64,000 bases of DNA from Manduca sexta (taxonomy: Eukaryota; Arthropoda; Insecta; Lepidoptera; Sphingidae), in assembly GCF_014839805.1 (NCBI RefSeq), contig NC_051120.1:744001-808000 (forward strand), written 5' to 3'. Positions 1 to 11,741 of this stretch are shown here, piece by piece. Numbering within the stretch: the first letter of the stretch is position 1; each line of letters begins with the position of its first letter. A program made the translations under genes and the position numbers. The notes under the pieces were generated by a model. The model saw nothing but the letters and a program-made list of their open reading frames with translations, was not told where the DNA came from and did no database searches.

Positions 1-1080
1 AACACAACAACATTTGCATACTGCTTTTTGGCAGAAATAATCTATTTGGGCAGCAAGCACAATTTAGTTGAAAGTTTATGTTAAACAATAGTCAATAGAT
101 TCCTAAAGACTGGTTTAAAAGCCCAATGGTTGTCTGAAAGCCGTTTTGAGGGAATTCCCAGTATTTAAGGTGATTAAACCATCTTTAGATTTTTTGGCGA
201 TCTTACAAAATAAAGATTAATTTTGAAATTATTTCCTTGAAAAGCTGTCTGTTTACGTTGATTTTGTTTACGATGTTCGAAGTTCTAGTAAGAGTTTTAA
301 TATTAACTCACGGATATTAAACGTTATTTTTGGCCAATACATTTTAATCGCTTTCTTTATTATTTGACGTTGATAAATATAATAAGCATTTAGCTCACAA
401 TTTTATAAAAAAAGAGCTATGTAGAGTTATTAGGACTCAAAGCAAATAAAATTGGATCTACACCGAGTGAATAATTTTTATAAGCTGCATGGGGGGTCTG
501 TAAGCTTTAAATTAAGTTGGTTGCTATTAGCGAAGGCTGGTCTATCGCTTAATGCCCGCGGGTAACTTGATAAGTAACTACATGTTATAATTACCAACAT
601 ATTATGTACTTATGTCATTACGTTGATATAAATTTAATTATTTATTTACTTAGTTAATTGTATTTTGTAAAAAAATATTTCTAAGAAATGGTTAGGAAAA
701 ATATGATATTGTAAAATTGGAACACATTAGAAGGTGAAATTGATGTGTGTGAAAATAAAATGTGAAAAGAGTTAATACAAGAAGTAAATAAATTCACGTA
801 ATACTATAAAGTAATTTAAACAATTAATAATATAAAATTTTAATTTGTATAAATAAATGAAAACCTCTTACTAATATTTATTAGTTTTTATAAAAATTTA
901 TAATTAAAAAAATAATAAAACTACCATCAGATGAACTAAATGCTCGTTTGCCTTTACATCATAAAAAAATAATAACAATGTTGTTTAAATTACAAAACTT
1001 AAAACATAATTTTTACGATTAAAAATTCACTTACGTTATCTAAAATTTAACACTAAATCACACACAAACCACTTCAAAAA
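1..1080. other. AT-rich intergenic sequence
   Basis: No coding signal is visible on either strand. The only recognisable item is near 930-960, where a short stretch about cutting into 'gctcgtttgcct' resembles, in reverse, the edge of a lepidopteran LINE 3' end that recurs near 31600 and 50420. Confidence 0.5.
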
Positions 1081-1084
1081 TGTT

Positions 1085-1245
1085 TGTTTATGAAAAGTTC
1101 GCGTAACGAGGATCGCGAGCTTGCTGCGGCTACGCGCGTGCGAAAATCCGCAGGAGCACTGTGAGAGACCGCGCGACGACTGCCGCCAGCCGCTGCGACT
1201 CACCGCGTGCTCGCTGCGGCCGGCGAAGATAATAACGTTTACTTC
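1085..1245 (-). promoter_or_regulatory. CpG-rich island, possible first exon on the minus strand
   Basis: A GC- and CpG-rich block stands alone in AT-rich DNA. On the minus strand it contains a strong splice-donor-like sequence, GCG|GTGAGT, near 1198-1208. It is preceded by an open stretch reading roughly FEVNVIIFAGRSEHA. This could be a promoter-proximal exon of a gene lying to the left of the window. The 100-residue minus-strand ORF running through it is not recognisable as a protein beyond that donor. No acceptor or partner exon could be tied to it, so the call is tentative. Confidence 0.25.
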
Positions 1246-1383
1246 AAATGGTAGACTGATTCGACTACTCCACAGGAATAGGAGATCCCTATAGTGATAA
1301 GAATGCATAATATTTATAATGTTTTTATCAAACAACATTTTGTATGGGCTTTTCCAATTTTAGTTGCCTGGGACTGTTAAATA

Positions 1384-1461
1384 CATCGCACTCTTAATAA
1401 AATAATGACCCATGACATGACATGACATGTCATGGGTCATTATTTTATTAAGAGTGCGATG
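1384..1461. repeat. Perfect fold-back hairpin, 36-bp arms
   Basis: The arms 1384-1419 and 1426-1461 are perfect reverse complements around a 6-nt spacer. Part of the right arm (GGTCATTATTTTATTAAGAG) recurs at about 1659-1678, about 200 bp downstream. The arm therefore behaves like the end of a mobile element, such as two terminal repeats meeting head to head. Confidence 0.85.
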
Positions 1462-1941
1462 TCATGACAATTTGTGGGAATCGTCAAACAACCAATTTCT
1501 GTTTGCGACCTTTTAGTTTTTTTCCCTTGTTTTTTCATGCTATAGGTTCCATTTTTTACTTATCTTTAATAAGCTAAATTTTTTAGCAATTTCAAAAAAA
1601 AGGTAGCAAACAAAAATTTGTTTTCCGACGACTGCCACAAATTAACAATTTTGAAATAGGTCATTATTTTATTAAGAGTTTGACATATTAATGAGATTTG
1701 GCACATAGATGTACAAAATCCGGGATAAATATAATATAGATTAATTATTATCCCGTGAAATGCAATGTCGAACTTTTATTCATGGGAAATACACGTGAAA
1801 GAGGCGCGGCAAAGCTAACTCGACATAAAGAAAAAAGTGCCCAAAGTTCAAACGAATGGTAATTAATAAAAATCTGATTACGTTAATTAATAAGATCCAT
1901 AAGGATTATTTTTCGATTTTGTTTATTATAGGAGATGGTAA

Positions 1942-2200
1942 GACTGCCTCGGTGGCGTAGTTGTATTGCACGTCCGGTACAATAGCGCTCTGAGGTCCTG
2001 GGTTCGAATCCCGGGTCGGGCAAAGTGATATTTGGGTTTTTCTGCTCAGTATCAGCCCGGAGTCTGGAACTTGTGCCCGATATGGCGATAAGCTCGCCCC
2101 CTATCACATCATGGGACGGAACATACTTGGCGAAAAGTGGGTGCCCTAGTTGCGCCTCTGCATACCCCTTCGGGGATAAAATACGTGATGTTATGTTATG
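1942..2200 (+). mobile_element. tRNA-derived SINE (family A), full length with 13-bp target-site duplication
   Basis: The head carries RNA polymerase III promoter boxes: an A-box-like GGCGTAGTTGTAT and a B box GGTTCGAATCC. A tRNA-unrelated body follows ('...tatggcgataagctcgcccc...', '...tacccctt cgggg...') and a short TTATG-repeat tail. The 13-bp duplication TAGGAGATGGTAA flanks it at 1929-1941 and 2201-2213, which marks retroposition and fairly recent insertion. This is the reference copy for the related pieces listed below. Confidence 0.85.
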
Positions 2201-2242
2201 TAGGAGATGGTAAAAAAGAGCGAGTAGGTCGCCTAATGGTAA

Positions 2243-2461
2243 TTGATCATTACCAACTGTAATTATTTACAATATTATATGAATAAGCAGCGTGGTGTCT
2301 ACTTTCAATGTAAGAAGACACTCTTAAAGACTCTAATCGTAATGGTCAGGATTTACAGTAAGCGAAAGCTTGTTCCACAAGGACGTTGTGTAAAGAAGAA
2401 AAATCTTTGTGCCACCACCTCAGTGACTAAACATGTTTTGAAGTATTTTAATTATGTTTAA
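2243..2461 (+). other. Open frame of uncertain status
   Basis: A 72-residue open frame, hydrophilic and Lys-rich, directly follows the SINE at 1942-2200. It resembles no family I know, has no intron signals that join it to anything, and its codon use is AT-rich like the surrounding DNA. It is most likely a chance ORF or transposon debris. Confidence 0.12.
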
Positions 2462-2854
2462 ATGTTTATAAGATTCTTGTATAATATATTTGCAAGAGAC
2501 GAGTGTGCAGTTTAGTTAGAAAATGTTAAGAAATATTCACGTTTTGTTTTAAATCTTCGGCCTCTGACCATATAAAAATAATAACGTGACTGATTTATTT
2601 GTAGCTACAGTGAAATCCTTGAGATTTTTTTTATTAATTTAAGAAATTTAAATACCTAGCAAATGTTGTGTCTGATAGTAAGTGACACTAGCACTATACT
2701 TAGTACTATACATAACTTTATATGGCACTAAATTGAAACACATATCCTGTAATTATAGGTGTAAAGTGTCATGATGCCCTGGTAGGTATTACAAGGGCAT
2801 TTTGTTTTTATTTTTATGCGTGCATGGCAAAGCGGCACGGACGTCACCGCACAC

Positions 2855-3055
2855 ACGGAGTGGGATCCAATAGAATGTCGAATAACGAGAGAAGATTACT
2901 CCTCGACAGATGACACAATTACCCTGGCCTGTTAGAACTGGATACACTGACTGATACTGGCACGCAACACACTTACGAGGGCCTCTATGGTGGGTTTTAA
3001 CACCTTGTGTATGGTGGTCGCTATTCGGGCGGATATAAAATATACCATTGCACAC
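2855..3055 (+). repeat. Interspersed repeat family C
   Basis: This is one of about seven copies of an unclassified element running from 'gagtggggtccaacagaatgtcgac' through 'gacacaattataccggcctgttcgaactgg' and 'gcggaacgcgacacacttacgtgggccactatggcggg' to 'taacaccttgtgtacggtggtcgctatccg'. It ends in an AT-rich tail. Other copies are at 3945-4140 (-), 22676-22985, 27675-27895, 37965-38095 (-), 40015-40175 (-) and 53880-54105. The copies differ by many point changes, so the family is old. Confidence 0.75.
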
Positions 3056-3065
3056 ACTCACACAC

Positions 3066-3203
3066 ACAACATCACGCATATATCCCCGAAGGGATATGCA
3101 GAGGCGCAACCAAGGCACCCACTTTTCGCCAAGTGTGTTCCGTCCCATGATGTGATAGGGGGCGAGCCTATCGCCATATCGGGCACGAATTCCAGACTAC
3201 CCT
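3066..3203 (-). mobile_element. SINE family A, 3' body fragment (minus orientation)
   Basis: The reverse complement matches the body of the SINE at 1942-2200 ('ggcacgaattccagac', 'gatatggcgata', 'cgtcccatgatgtgatag', 'cttcgggg'). The tRNA-like head is missing, as expected for a truncated copy. It abuts the family C repeat at 2855-3055. Confidence 0.75.
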
Positions 3204-3482
3204 TCCACCAGCTTCAATCACCTAAAACTATAACATAACAGTGCATCCAAAACAGATTGACCTCAGAAATTATAATCAAAAGCTTAGTACCCGATAAGCG
3301 TACGCAACTAAAATTGCTTTTCATACCAAACTGTACATTGTACAAACCTTAAATATTAAGGTACGCTGGACCCCTATAAATAAACTGACTATGTACATTT
3401 ACAACTATTAGTAATTTCGACGTAAGGCGGCCTCATTCAAGAGTTTTCTGGAATAGATTTTAGTAATACCTATGTATTAAAC

Positions 3483-3677
3483 GTTGGCCGTTGCGGTCGA
3501 AAGGTTCTAGAGTGGAGGCCACGTACAGGCAAGCGAAATGTCGGACGCCCGCCTACAAGGTGGACGGACAACCTAGCTAAGGTCGCAGGAAGTCGCTGGA
3601 GACAGGCCGCTTTCAACAGGTCGACGTGGAGATCCTTGGGGGAGGCCTATGTTCAGCAGTGGACTTCCTTTGGCTGA
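3483..3677 (+). pseudogene. C-terminal tail of a LINE ORF (RTE-like non-LTR retrotransposon)
   Basis: An uninterrupted frame of 64 codons plus TGA encodes the tail typical of lepidopteran endonuclease/reverse-transcriptase LINEs. It reads GRPPTRWTDNLAKVAGSRW, then a Trp/Arg-rich stretch, then GEAYVQQWTSFG and stop, followed by a short GATGAT tail. The rest of the ORF is absent upstream, so this is a 5'-truncated, dead insertion. The assignment to an RTE-like clade rests on recall of this motif in insect LINEs. Confidence 0.75.
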
Positions 3678-3944
3678 GATGATATTTATTAACGCCGATC
3701 CTAATGTAATAAGGGTAGACAGAATACGTTTAGCGCAAGAAGGAGCAATCCAACCATGTCAATGAGACCACCGACTATCTTATCACGGCGACTAGCAACT
3801 AGCGACACAATTAGAACAGCAGATAGTTACATTCGGGCGGATACCTCCCAGATACCGCACATTACGTTTATCTACACATATATTATTGTTTACAAACCTA
3901 TACGTTAAAATTGTATCATGGAAGGGGTACAAGGGATATGTGTA

Positions 3945-4140
3945 TTCATTCGGATAGCGGCCACCAAGATGTATAACCCGCCATAGTGGCCCACGTAAGT
4001 GTGTCGCGTTTCGGGACTAGCCTGTGTATATCTGGTTCTAAACAGGCCGGCATAATTGTGTCGATTGACGAGGGGTAATGATCCCTCGTCAGTGGACACT
4101 CTATCTTCTACTTCCATTACCACCGAGTGCAGTAGGGTAT
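3945..4140 (-). repeat. Interspersed repeat family C (minus orientation)
   Basis: In reverse it contains the same ordered landmarks as the copy at 2855-3055: the cutting 'gatagcggccacc', 'cccgccatagtgg', 'gtgtcgcgtttcggga', 'aacaggccggcataattgtgtcg', and finally 'cgagtgcag'. Confidence 0.7.
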
Positions 4141-5595
4141 CTTTCCCGAGCTCTTATAAAAATAGGTTTGATTTGAATCTCGGCGCAGCAGTCCAACTAA
4201 GGAGCTTTCTTGTTAGAGAAACATTTATAATGCACAATATATTCAGACCCCGAAAGCAGAATTGTATGAATAATAATGCTTTAAGTTGTAATAGTTCAGA
4301 TATTTACCTGCTTCTTATCTATCACTTGACATAAATTACTTTCAACATGGGGTTAACATAGTCATACTTATTAACCATGCTTACGTCACAAAAGAGGTAG
4401 GCAGATGAGCAATTGATGCCCCCATGATTCACGGAGTTTATTCCGCTCTGTGATGTAATACGGAACGACCCTTAGTAACACTATATTGGACATAGTTCCA
4501 ATACAATTAGCAATTTATATTTATCCTAAATCGAAAGCTTTTAAGAAAATTAAATATTTTTTTATTTATAAATCAAACGTTTTTATCGCGTATATTTATA
4601 AAAGCTCGCCATAAGTTCGTGATATGACTGTGGGATTTCGGGGCTGATCGTTTTTAGGCGTATAATATTATATAATGTTATTTTGTGAAAGGTAAATGTT
4701 TTTACTATAGTATATGTTTGTATAATAACGCGTAAAATTGGCAATCACAATTCCAAAACGTTCGAATGTTGATCGGTTCCTTGTAATAGTCGTCGTTCCT
4801 TATATTTACAATAAAGTTATAATCTAATTTATAGTTTTTTAGAAAGTATATAGAGCCTCAATATTTTATCGTATTCTTTTTTTTGCAAGGTTATATAGAT
4901 GATTATAAGCGGTGGTAAATTGCTTAGGTTTGATTACGGTTGTTCGGAAGACGGTTATTATTTCGCTGCCGACCAATATCCGAGCTTATTATCCCTTGAT
5001 AATGAACGATATTTGAATATATTTTATTCCTAATTCGCTTAACGTGATATTAATGCGGTTATAAAATTAAACCAAATTCCGTTAATGGATCAATAGGAGG
5101 TGTCAAGTAATATAACAAGTAGATTTCACATAACTTTAAATGAATAATTTATTTAATCATTCCTATTTCCTCCTGTTTTCCGTCATCCTAAAGTACCTAA
5201 AGGATGAGTAACAATAAAAATATATTAACCTTTCAAATATGAAATGAAATAATTTATACGAGGCCATAAAATAATAAATATTATTTAGCGTCAATATTAA
5301 CTCTACGATCAGTTCGGAAATCAGTTTCCATCAGAGAAGGACGGGCAAGAATACTAGTGTTACTTTTCCAAATAAGTTCAAATGTATAAAGTAGGAAAGT
5401 AAGTATAGTGCATAATTAAAAAAAAATACGTTTAGTTTTTCATTTTGTTTAGACTCATTTCTTGACTTGCAAAATAATACATTTTCAATTTCCATAACAA
5501 CCCTTTAAAGAAAAATGAAATAATTTTTTGATATAAAATGTTTCCAATATACTTTCATTACTTAGATAATATAGTAAGTGAAGAGGGCAGACCAG
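4141..5595. other. Intergenic DNA, nothing recognised
   Basis: AT-rich sequence without coding signal, repeats that I recognise, or extended palindromes. Confidence 0.4.
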
Positions 5596-5619
5596 GTCAC
5601 ACAAGCAGCACTTGTTCAC

Positions 5620-5835
5620 GACTGAAAAATGTTATCTCAAAATGTAGAGGTGACCTTTTACAAAACCTAGAATATACCACGTATTTCGTATAGGAAACCA
5701 TCTTAGTAGATACCACCGCTTTGTTTATTCTGTCACCAAGTAACAGTGTGCCAACACTGTTGTTTTCCAGACCAAGATGCTTCTGTTTTCGGGCAATCGT
5801 GTTGCTTACCATCGAGAGAACAAAATGCTCGTCTC
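5620..5835. repeat. LINE-associated repeat fragment
   Basis: Contains 'tattctgtcaccaagtaacagtgtgccaacactgttgttttcc', a string I associate with a repeat class common near lepidopteran LINE 3' ends. Open frames cross it on both strands (5597-5812 - and 5777-5965 +), but neither looks like a host protein. Confidence 0.35.
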
Positions 5836-6439
5836 GTCATATAGTGATATGAAACGTCTGCATCTTGAATCAGCTGTATTCCTAAGCTGCCGCTTTGCAA
5901 ACCCGATTATAGTAATTACATCAAAGTACTCGTTTAAGAGCTTATGTGATACGAAATCCTGTTAGCGGGTTCTTGTCACGCGTTCGATTTCATTTCATCT
6001 GTTAATCTCGCTGTGAGAGCGTCTGAGCACTAGCAGGAAACAGATCCATCGATAATCCTTTACACACGTTGAGCAAATTCATTTGATATATTTTTACTAG
6101 CTTTTACCCACGGCCAAGTATGCGTAACAGTGTCTGGATTTTTCCGGAATAAAAATACTACTTTTATTAATCACGGTCTGTCTGTATACTATTTCTTTAT
6201 GCAAGTTTATTCTGCGGTTTTCATGTTTACTTTTAACAACTGTTTAAATATCTAAGTCATAGACATTCCAAGCAAAACATTTTTTTCATAAATAAATAAT
6301 TTTAACAGTATTAAACTTATAAAGTTATGCTACAGACATAACATTTGTCTGCATTGCCGTCTCACCGGACTATGAGAGTGAAGGAACAGAGAGTGCCCTG
6401 TGTATTGCGCACACACTTGTGTACAATAATATCTCCTGC

Positions 6440-6515
6440 ATTCTTGGCTGATCTCGGTTGAGATTGGCCGCTGTGGCCGAAATTCGGTTAGGATGGTATC
6501 AATCAATCAAATCAT
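6440..6515 (+). repeat. Short interspersed repeat fragment
   Basis: The string 'gagattggccgctgtggccgaaattcggt' looks like a conserved core of a lepidopteran interspersed repeat. No other part of an element could be delimited. Confidence 0.3.
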
Positions 6516-7034
6516 TTGTCTGCAATATGAATGGGCTGCCGCGACCGAGTATTATCACTCTCTCGCACAGAGAAACAACGTTAAGTAACAATTTGCTGTT
6601 GCATTATATGGTGAGTAAGATTTGCGTAGGCCCTAACTCTGCCTTCTCTTCCCTATTCCAAATTACATACTATTTTTACGATCAGCAACGCATTCTTCTG
6701 GTATAGTGATTGTTTATATGCGGTAATGACTTACATGGGGGAAACCCGCTTGCCTGCCCCGGATTTTCATCGAAGGAAAAAACTTTTTTGCAGGCGAAGT
6801 TTTATTTAGATTCTATTGCCTTTGTCAGTAGCCGATAGTCGTCTGCTCCTGAGGCTTTAATGATCTGTTATGAAAGATATCTTATCGGCAATGCCCCCGC
6901 CTCGCGTCGAGTACTCGTTTAGATTAGTAATCAATCAGTACGAGAGAGCTCTTGACTGCAGCTGACACCGAGTGCCTTTTCAACATCTCTTAAAAGTAAT
7001 CACGAGCTACTTAGATGTCTTTTTTTAATCCTTT

Positions 7035-7255
7035 ATCTGCAAAGGGGTACGCACTGCTCGAACCAGGGCACCAACTTCTCGACACGTGTGTTTCGTCCTG
7101 TGATGTTTTGCGTGGTCGAGCGTATCGCCATATCTAGCATAAATTCCAGGCTTCGAGCCGGTAGTGACCAGAAAACTCCAATATCTCTGCCCGTCCCGGG
7201 ATTCGGATCCGGGACCTCAGAGTGGCAGCAATACAACTGCGCCACCGAGGCTAGT
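7035..7255 (-). mobile_element. SINE family A (minus orientation), near full length
   Basis: On the minus strand it starts with the tRNA-like head 'gcctcggtggcgcagttgtattgctgcc' and a B-box-like segment 'ggatccgaatcccggg'. It runs through the 'tatggcgata' and 'gacgaaacacacgtgtcgagaagttgg' body landmarks. It is diverged from the 1942-2200 copy but collinear with it. Confidence 0.75.
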
Positions 7256-7257
7256 TT

Positions 7258-7352
7258 TTAAATCGTAATATTTTTATTGCCTGAACTAGCAATCGAACTA
7301 AAGACCTCGGTTCACAACTACCCTGGCACTAGACCACTGCGACGAAGCTATT
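7258..7352 (-). mobile_element. Second tRNA-like SINE head (minus orientation)
   Basis: On the minus strand the segment reads 'agcttcgtcgcagtggtctagtgccagg', then 'gaggtctttagttcgattgc'. These resemble A and B boxes of a tRNA gene with a different anticodon arm from family A. It sits directly beside the family A SINE at 7035-7255. No mature tRNA fold with a paired acceptor stem is visible, so I call a SINE head rather than a tRNA gene. Confidence 0.45.
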
Positions 7353-7359
7353 TAAAAAT

Positions 7360-8400
7360 ACCACTTTAACGAGAACATTTAACATTCTAGCCCAATTAAC
7401 TCTAATCACCACTGTCGCTGCTAAAGTATGCACAACCATAAACATTGTATTATAGTAGACATGGGGGCACGTTGTTGTTGGAAAACAACTTTGGTTTTAA
7501 GTGGCTCTAGCTGTTGTAAGGTGTTAATCGCAAAGAGGAAAGAAAGAGGGTGCTTGACCCTTCGGTAATCTTATACAGTACGATAGATAATAGCAAAGCT
7601 AATATTTAGGGGTTTCCGTGGTAACTATCCCGATTAAGACAGCCGATGGCATATTAGGAACAATAAAAAAAGGTCTTCAAAATTACTTTGAAATTTCCAC
7701 TACTACTACTCGTCCACTTCCATTACTCTAAGTTACTACTTTCCAATACCCTACGTATCTATTTGGTTAATTTCGTTGTGAATTAAAGAGTGATTAATAC
7801 ATATTTTCTGGCATCCGCTGAGCTTCACGTCTCGGTCACACGGAATGCGTGCCACTGCTGATCTTGGTTTTTAGGATTTGCTGTGGCGGTGGTAGAGTGT
7901 ACCAGTCTCCTTTCACTACCCTACAATAATATATATTTTCAATTAATTCAATAATATACAGGAAAATCTTTCAATAGGCTACATTCAAATATTTCATAAA
8001 TACGAAAGCAAGACTCGTGTGTGTGGTAACAAAGAACAAATATAACACAATATGCATATTTACTTTATACTCATGTTACAAAATAAAACAATACTTCAGC
8101 TATATATCTTATTGTAATGTCATTGGGTCTCCACAGTCTGTCCCAAAATTCAGATGAAAGTGTGAGTTGTGACCTAAATAACATTTGTTTTTGTAGACTA
8201 CAGAATGTAAACAGTTTTAGAAAAGAATGAGAAATATGCGTGAAATTATTTACCACTGAAAAACAAAGGGGTCTATTAATTAACATTGTTTATAAATTAG
8301 AAACTTTATTATTTGACAATGTTTATATCTTTGCATTATTTGATGTAAAGAAACAGAATAGTGATTAGTTTTAATCTTCATTTATATTTTTTAATTGGTT
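7360..8400. other. Intergenic DNA, nothing recognised
   Basis: Mixed AT-rich sequence. Small open frames such as 8071-8286 (-) show no family resemblance or coding composition. Confidence 0.35.
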
Positions 8401-8428
8401 ACAAACACAAAGGGTTTTGCGATCTTGA

Positions 8429-8644
8429 ATGCTACCCCAATACCTCCAAGTCCACAGTCGATACACACAGAAGTGGCTTCCATCCAATCACTCACAGCAC
8501 TCATTATACCCAAAACGACGCCTTCCTCAACAGTCTATTAATAACGAACCTAATACCGACGAAAACAAACCGCAACAAGATGCCAAACTACCATGGCGCG
8601 CCGTATATGGCCACCAGATCCATAATCATAAAGGAAGCGAGTGA
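8429..8644 (+). CDS. Small hydrophilic ORF, unidentified
   Basis: A 71-residue frame rich in Gln, His, Asn, Lys and Pro (for example PQQSINNEPNTDENKPQQ). Its composition looks more protein-like than most chance ORFs here, and it has few AT-rich codon runs. It has no signal peptide, no TM segment and no known domain. A longer overlapping frame at 8361-8765 exists on the same strand. Either may be chance. It could also be an exon of a low-complexity protein or part of a decayed transposon. Confidence 0.2.
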   Translation: MLPQYLQVHSRYTQKWLPSNHSQHSLYPKRRLPQQSINNEPNTDENKPQQDAKLPWRAVYGHQIHNHKGSE

Positions 8645-8799
8645 TGGACAACGCTCGCCGCAAATGGCGCGCCTATTGTGTTTATGTCAAGCTGAAATAG
8701 CGCTGCTGACTAGCCGCCGTTGTATTGTAATGTGGACCCGATGGAACATTATAATATACAAATGAATGGACTCGATAATGTGCCGTTGCTTCCTTGAAT

Positions 8800-10300
8800 A
8801 TACCAACATGCTGCCAGGTATCTACGAGGCCGTCTGGTCGTTTTAACCATTATTCTCTGTCCAGAGGCTTTTCCAAGATTGTGCCACCTCTACGTCTACC
8901 GACTTCTTCGTGTAAAGCTACATTTTGTAACAGGTACGAGGTCGGCTTTCTTAGAATATTCAATATACACACGTAGCGAATGTTCTCAATGGATAAGTGT
9001 GAGTAGTTTCCATTGTTTCAACACTGGTGACACGCAGCAGTACACATAGAAATAAGCAATACCTAACTGATTCATTTACACTATAATGCCTAATATATAA
9101 TATGTCAATATACCTATTTTCAATGATGGCAACTACTATTTACCTTTTCGCCTTGTGAATGCCGTTTAACTTAAAAGCGCAATGATATGCGTTTAACCAC
9201 ATTTAAATTGTAAGGAGCAAAGGGCGAACACATTAACCTTTATCTAGTACCTATTTCTCGACTGACCGAGCACTAAGGTCATATTATAATCTCATGACGC
9301 AAACAATAGACGAGTTTTCATTACAAGATCGCTACAAAATTCCATCCCGAACAGCACGGCTTATTTTTTTAATTGTCGTTCAAATTAAACAACTCGGAAA
9401 ATCCTTTTTAGGGATTACAATAGAATATGGATTTACAATATCGTAACCACAAGCTCCGAGGAAAATATCAATGAAAAACCGCAAACACGCATAAGTGCAG
9501 CAATCAGTGACGTGGAGCGAGGGACAATGGATGCGGTTGCATCGGGGCTAGGGTCAGCGGGGAGTGGACTAATTAATTTGAGGTTACGCTTTGGTTATTA
9601 CCGAATCATGACGCATATTCACTTAGCGCTGTAACTAAGGCGAATTTGGTAAGATCGTGTCGTGTCAAAAATAAGTACCTATATTGTGTGCATTTTCTAT
9701 TTGTTAAATACGACGGCTGTTTAGTATTAAAATTTGTGCCCAATTTAAGATCGATAATTATGCCTCTTATCACAAGAAAAACGTACATCTCTTAGCAGTA
9801 TTTATATTAATTGGATCTCAATCTAACCATTGTAGAAAAAACCAGTGATAAAACCGCATCCATAACTTTCCAGCTAAATGTAACTAAGTTGGTCGCCACA
9901 AATTCACAAGCAGCATGCAAATCGGCCACTTGCGGGTAACAATGACAACTGGCAAGCAACTGGCAACGCGTGCCAACCGCTGGCGCCCCGACCGAGCGCT
10001 GCTAGTACTGTGACTAATACTAATAAATATGCTAATGTCTCCACTATTGTTTGATGATACAAACAATACTTACGAGTTCGGATTATTGCATTAAAATTGC
10101 ATGATGACAGGATCGGTTGTCGGATTTTTTTAAGGACTGTCGAAGCTTTACCAACAATTATAACCCGTGCATATTATTTAACGTATTCTGTTCTTGTAAC
10201 TGCCGTTTTATCCCTAAAACATTTCTCAAAGTTGTTGCAGAAATGATAACTATCTAAGTTTTTACGTATGGTTTTTACGAGGAGCTTAGCGTCAATGCTC
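8800..10300. other. Intergenic DNA with a small GC-richer patch
   Basis: Nothing coding is recognised. A GC-richer patch lies at about 9890-10010 ('ggcaagcaactggcaacgcgtgccaaccgctggcgccccgaccgagcg'), possibly regulatory, but no exon structure could be assigned. Confidence 0.3.
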
Positions 10301-10354
10301 TAAGAAAGATACAGGCCTTGATAAAACTATTAAGAAAAATCAAAGTATAGACTC

Positions 10355-10435
10355 ATTTGAGAATTGAACCCAAGGTCTCACTGGCCACAACTTATACTCT
10401 ATATGCTGAGCCATCTCCTGTTACTTAGAACAAAT
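10355..10435 (-). mobile_element. tRNA-like SINE head remnant (minus orientation)
   Basis: The minus strand reads 'aggagatggctcagcatatagagt' and 'agaccttgggttcaattctca', resembling tRNA A and B boxes with roughly natural spacing. No paired acceptor stem is visible, so this is a SINE-like fossil rather than a functional tRNA gene. Confidence 0.4.
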
Positions 10436-10972
10436 TCTTAATTTGATAACGCCTTAGAGGACAATGCCGACAATGCATATATAGGTATATAGTGCGCGAT
10501 CTGGGGCTTTATTCTCTTTGGACTATTGCACACGTTATTTTGACCATATTTTGAGCAAATAATGCGCCGCGTTGCGTTTAAGACAGTAGAAATTGCCATA
10601 CGGATTACCATTCCACGCTAATTACACAAAGTTAACGTAAGACGGCCGTGTTACGAGTTAACACTGTCATAGAGAAAAAGGGAGCTGATTGCGTTTGCAG
10701 CATGTTGTTTGAGTGAAATACGCCGCGCGCCATCAGCGCGGGCTCTATGCCTAGGCAACACACTAAGCTTTAGTTGTCTAGTTTTCTCACGATGTTCCCG
10801 TCCACGTGTGAATGATGTAAGTATATCAATAAATAAGGTAAGCTTATCACGCTTGAGCCTTTATCACCGAAGGACTCTGCTCATTATGCAGAGCGGCTCT
10901 AGTGCGTACGTCATAATTCTACTTCAGTTTCCTCTTACGACACGATCTACTTATAGCTTTTGTGTAGACCTT

Positions 10973-11095
10973 AATATTTTTTTTTATTCAACTAATGACG
11001 AGACGTGCCAGTCCCGTGTTTGATGGTAAGCAGCATGACTGTCCATGAACAAAATCACAATTTTAAATTAGATTACTTAGATTTTCCCTTATTAA
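10973..11095 (+). repeat. LINE 3'-end fragment (family E, BMC1/Zenon-like)
   Basis: A poly-T start is followed by 'gacgagacgtgcc...tgatggtaagcagcatgactgtccatgaacaa'. This parallels the larger copies at 39727-40025 and 58410-58715. In Lepidoptera this motif belongs to 3' ends of CR1/BMC1-type LINEs; the clade name is from recall. Confidence 0.4.
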
Positions 11096-11741
11096 CTCTA
11101 CGCCCAGGCTTATTACGGCCATAAGGGGCCCGATAGGTCAACAGCGATGATAAATAAACCAAATAGTAGAAGTAAACTGCAAAAACTAAAAACTGCTATC
11201 ACTAGAAAATCTTAATCCCTAATGAAAATGAAAAGAGGGCGGCTGTTAGTGGCCTAGAGGCGGCCAAAACTAATTGTTCGTCACTGATCAGAAAACACTG
11301 CGTCAGACTAGAGGCGTTAAAACAAGTGTCCTTCAACTTAAAAATAATTTAAAGTAACTATACAGCCGTAAAACGTTTTATTTAAATTAAACAAATAGTT
11401 GATCGGATCTAACATTTGTCCACATCGTAATACTAATTAAGACATCGGTAATCATCTCACGCTTTCGCGCTTGTTCTCGCATATTTTATGATAATTCATC
11501 ACACACGAGGATGTGTGGTCTACACCAAATCACTTCATAGAATCATTATAGGGAAGTTAATTTATTTTTTATTCAATATGCCGCAAAGATTACTGCCTTT
11601 GTTTTTGCGAATTATACGCAGTCATCGTTACCTATTATACAGTACTCTGTGATAACCTTTGGAAATAAAACTACCTAACTAAATGCAAATGATATTAAAC
11701 ACGAATCTTATCAATGAACGTAATTTTTTATTTTATTTACA

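Noticed and set aside
1384..1461. CRISPR repeat or bacterial terminator
   Set aside because: It is a single palindrome without regularly spaced units, in a genome with introns and SINEs. The other fold-backs were judged in the same way.
1942..2015. tRNA gene
   Set aside because: The A and B boxes are present, but the acceptor stem does not pair and the sequence continues into a SINE body with a target-site duplication. Similar heads at 7258, 10355, 42737, 43540 and 50955 were rejected for the same reason.
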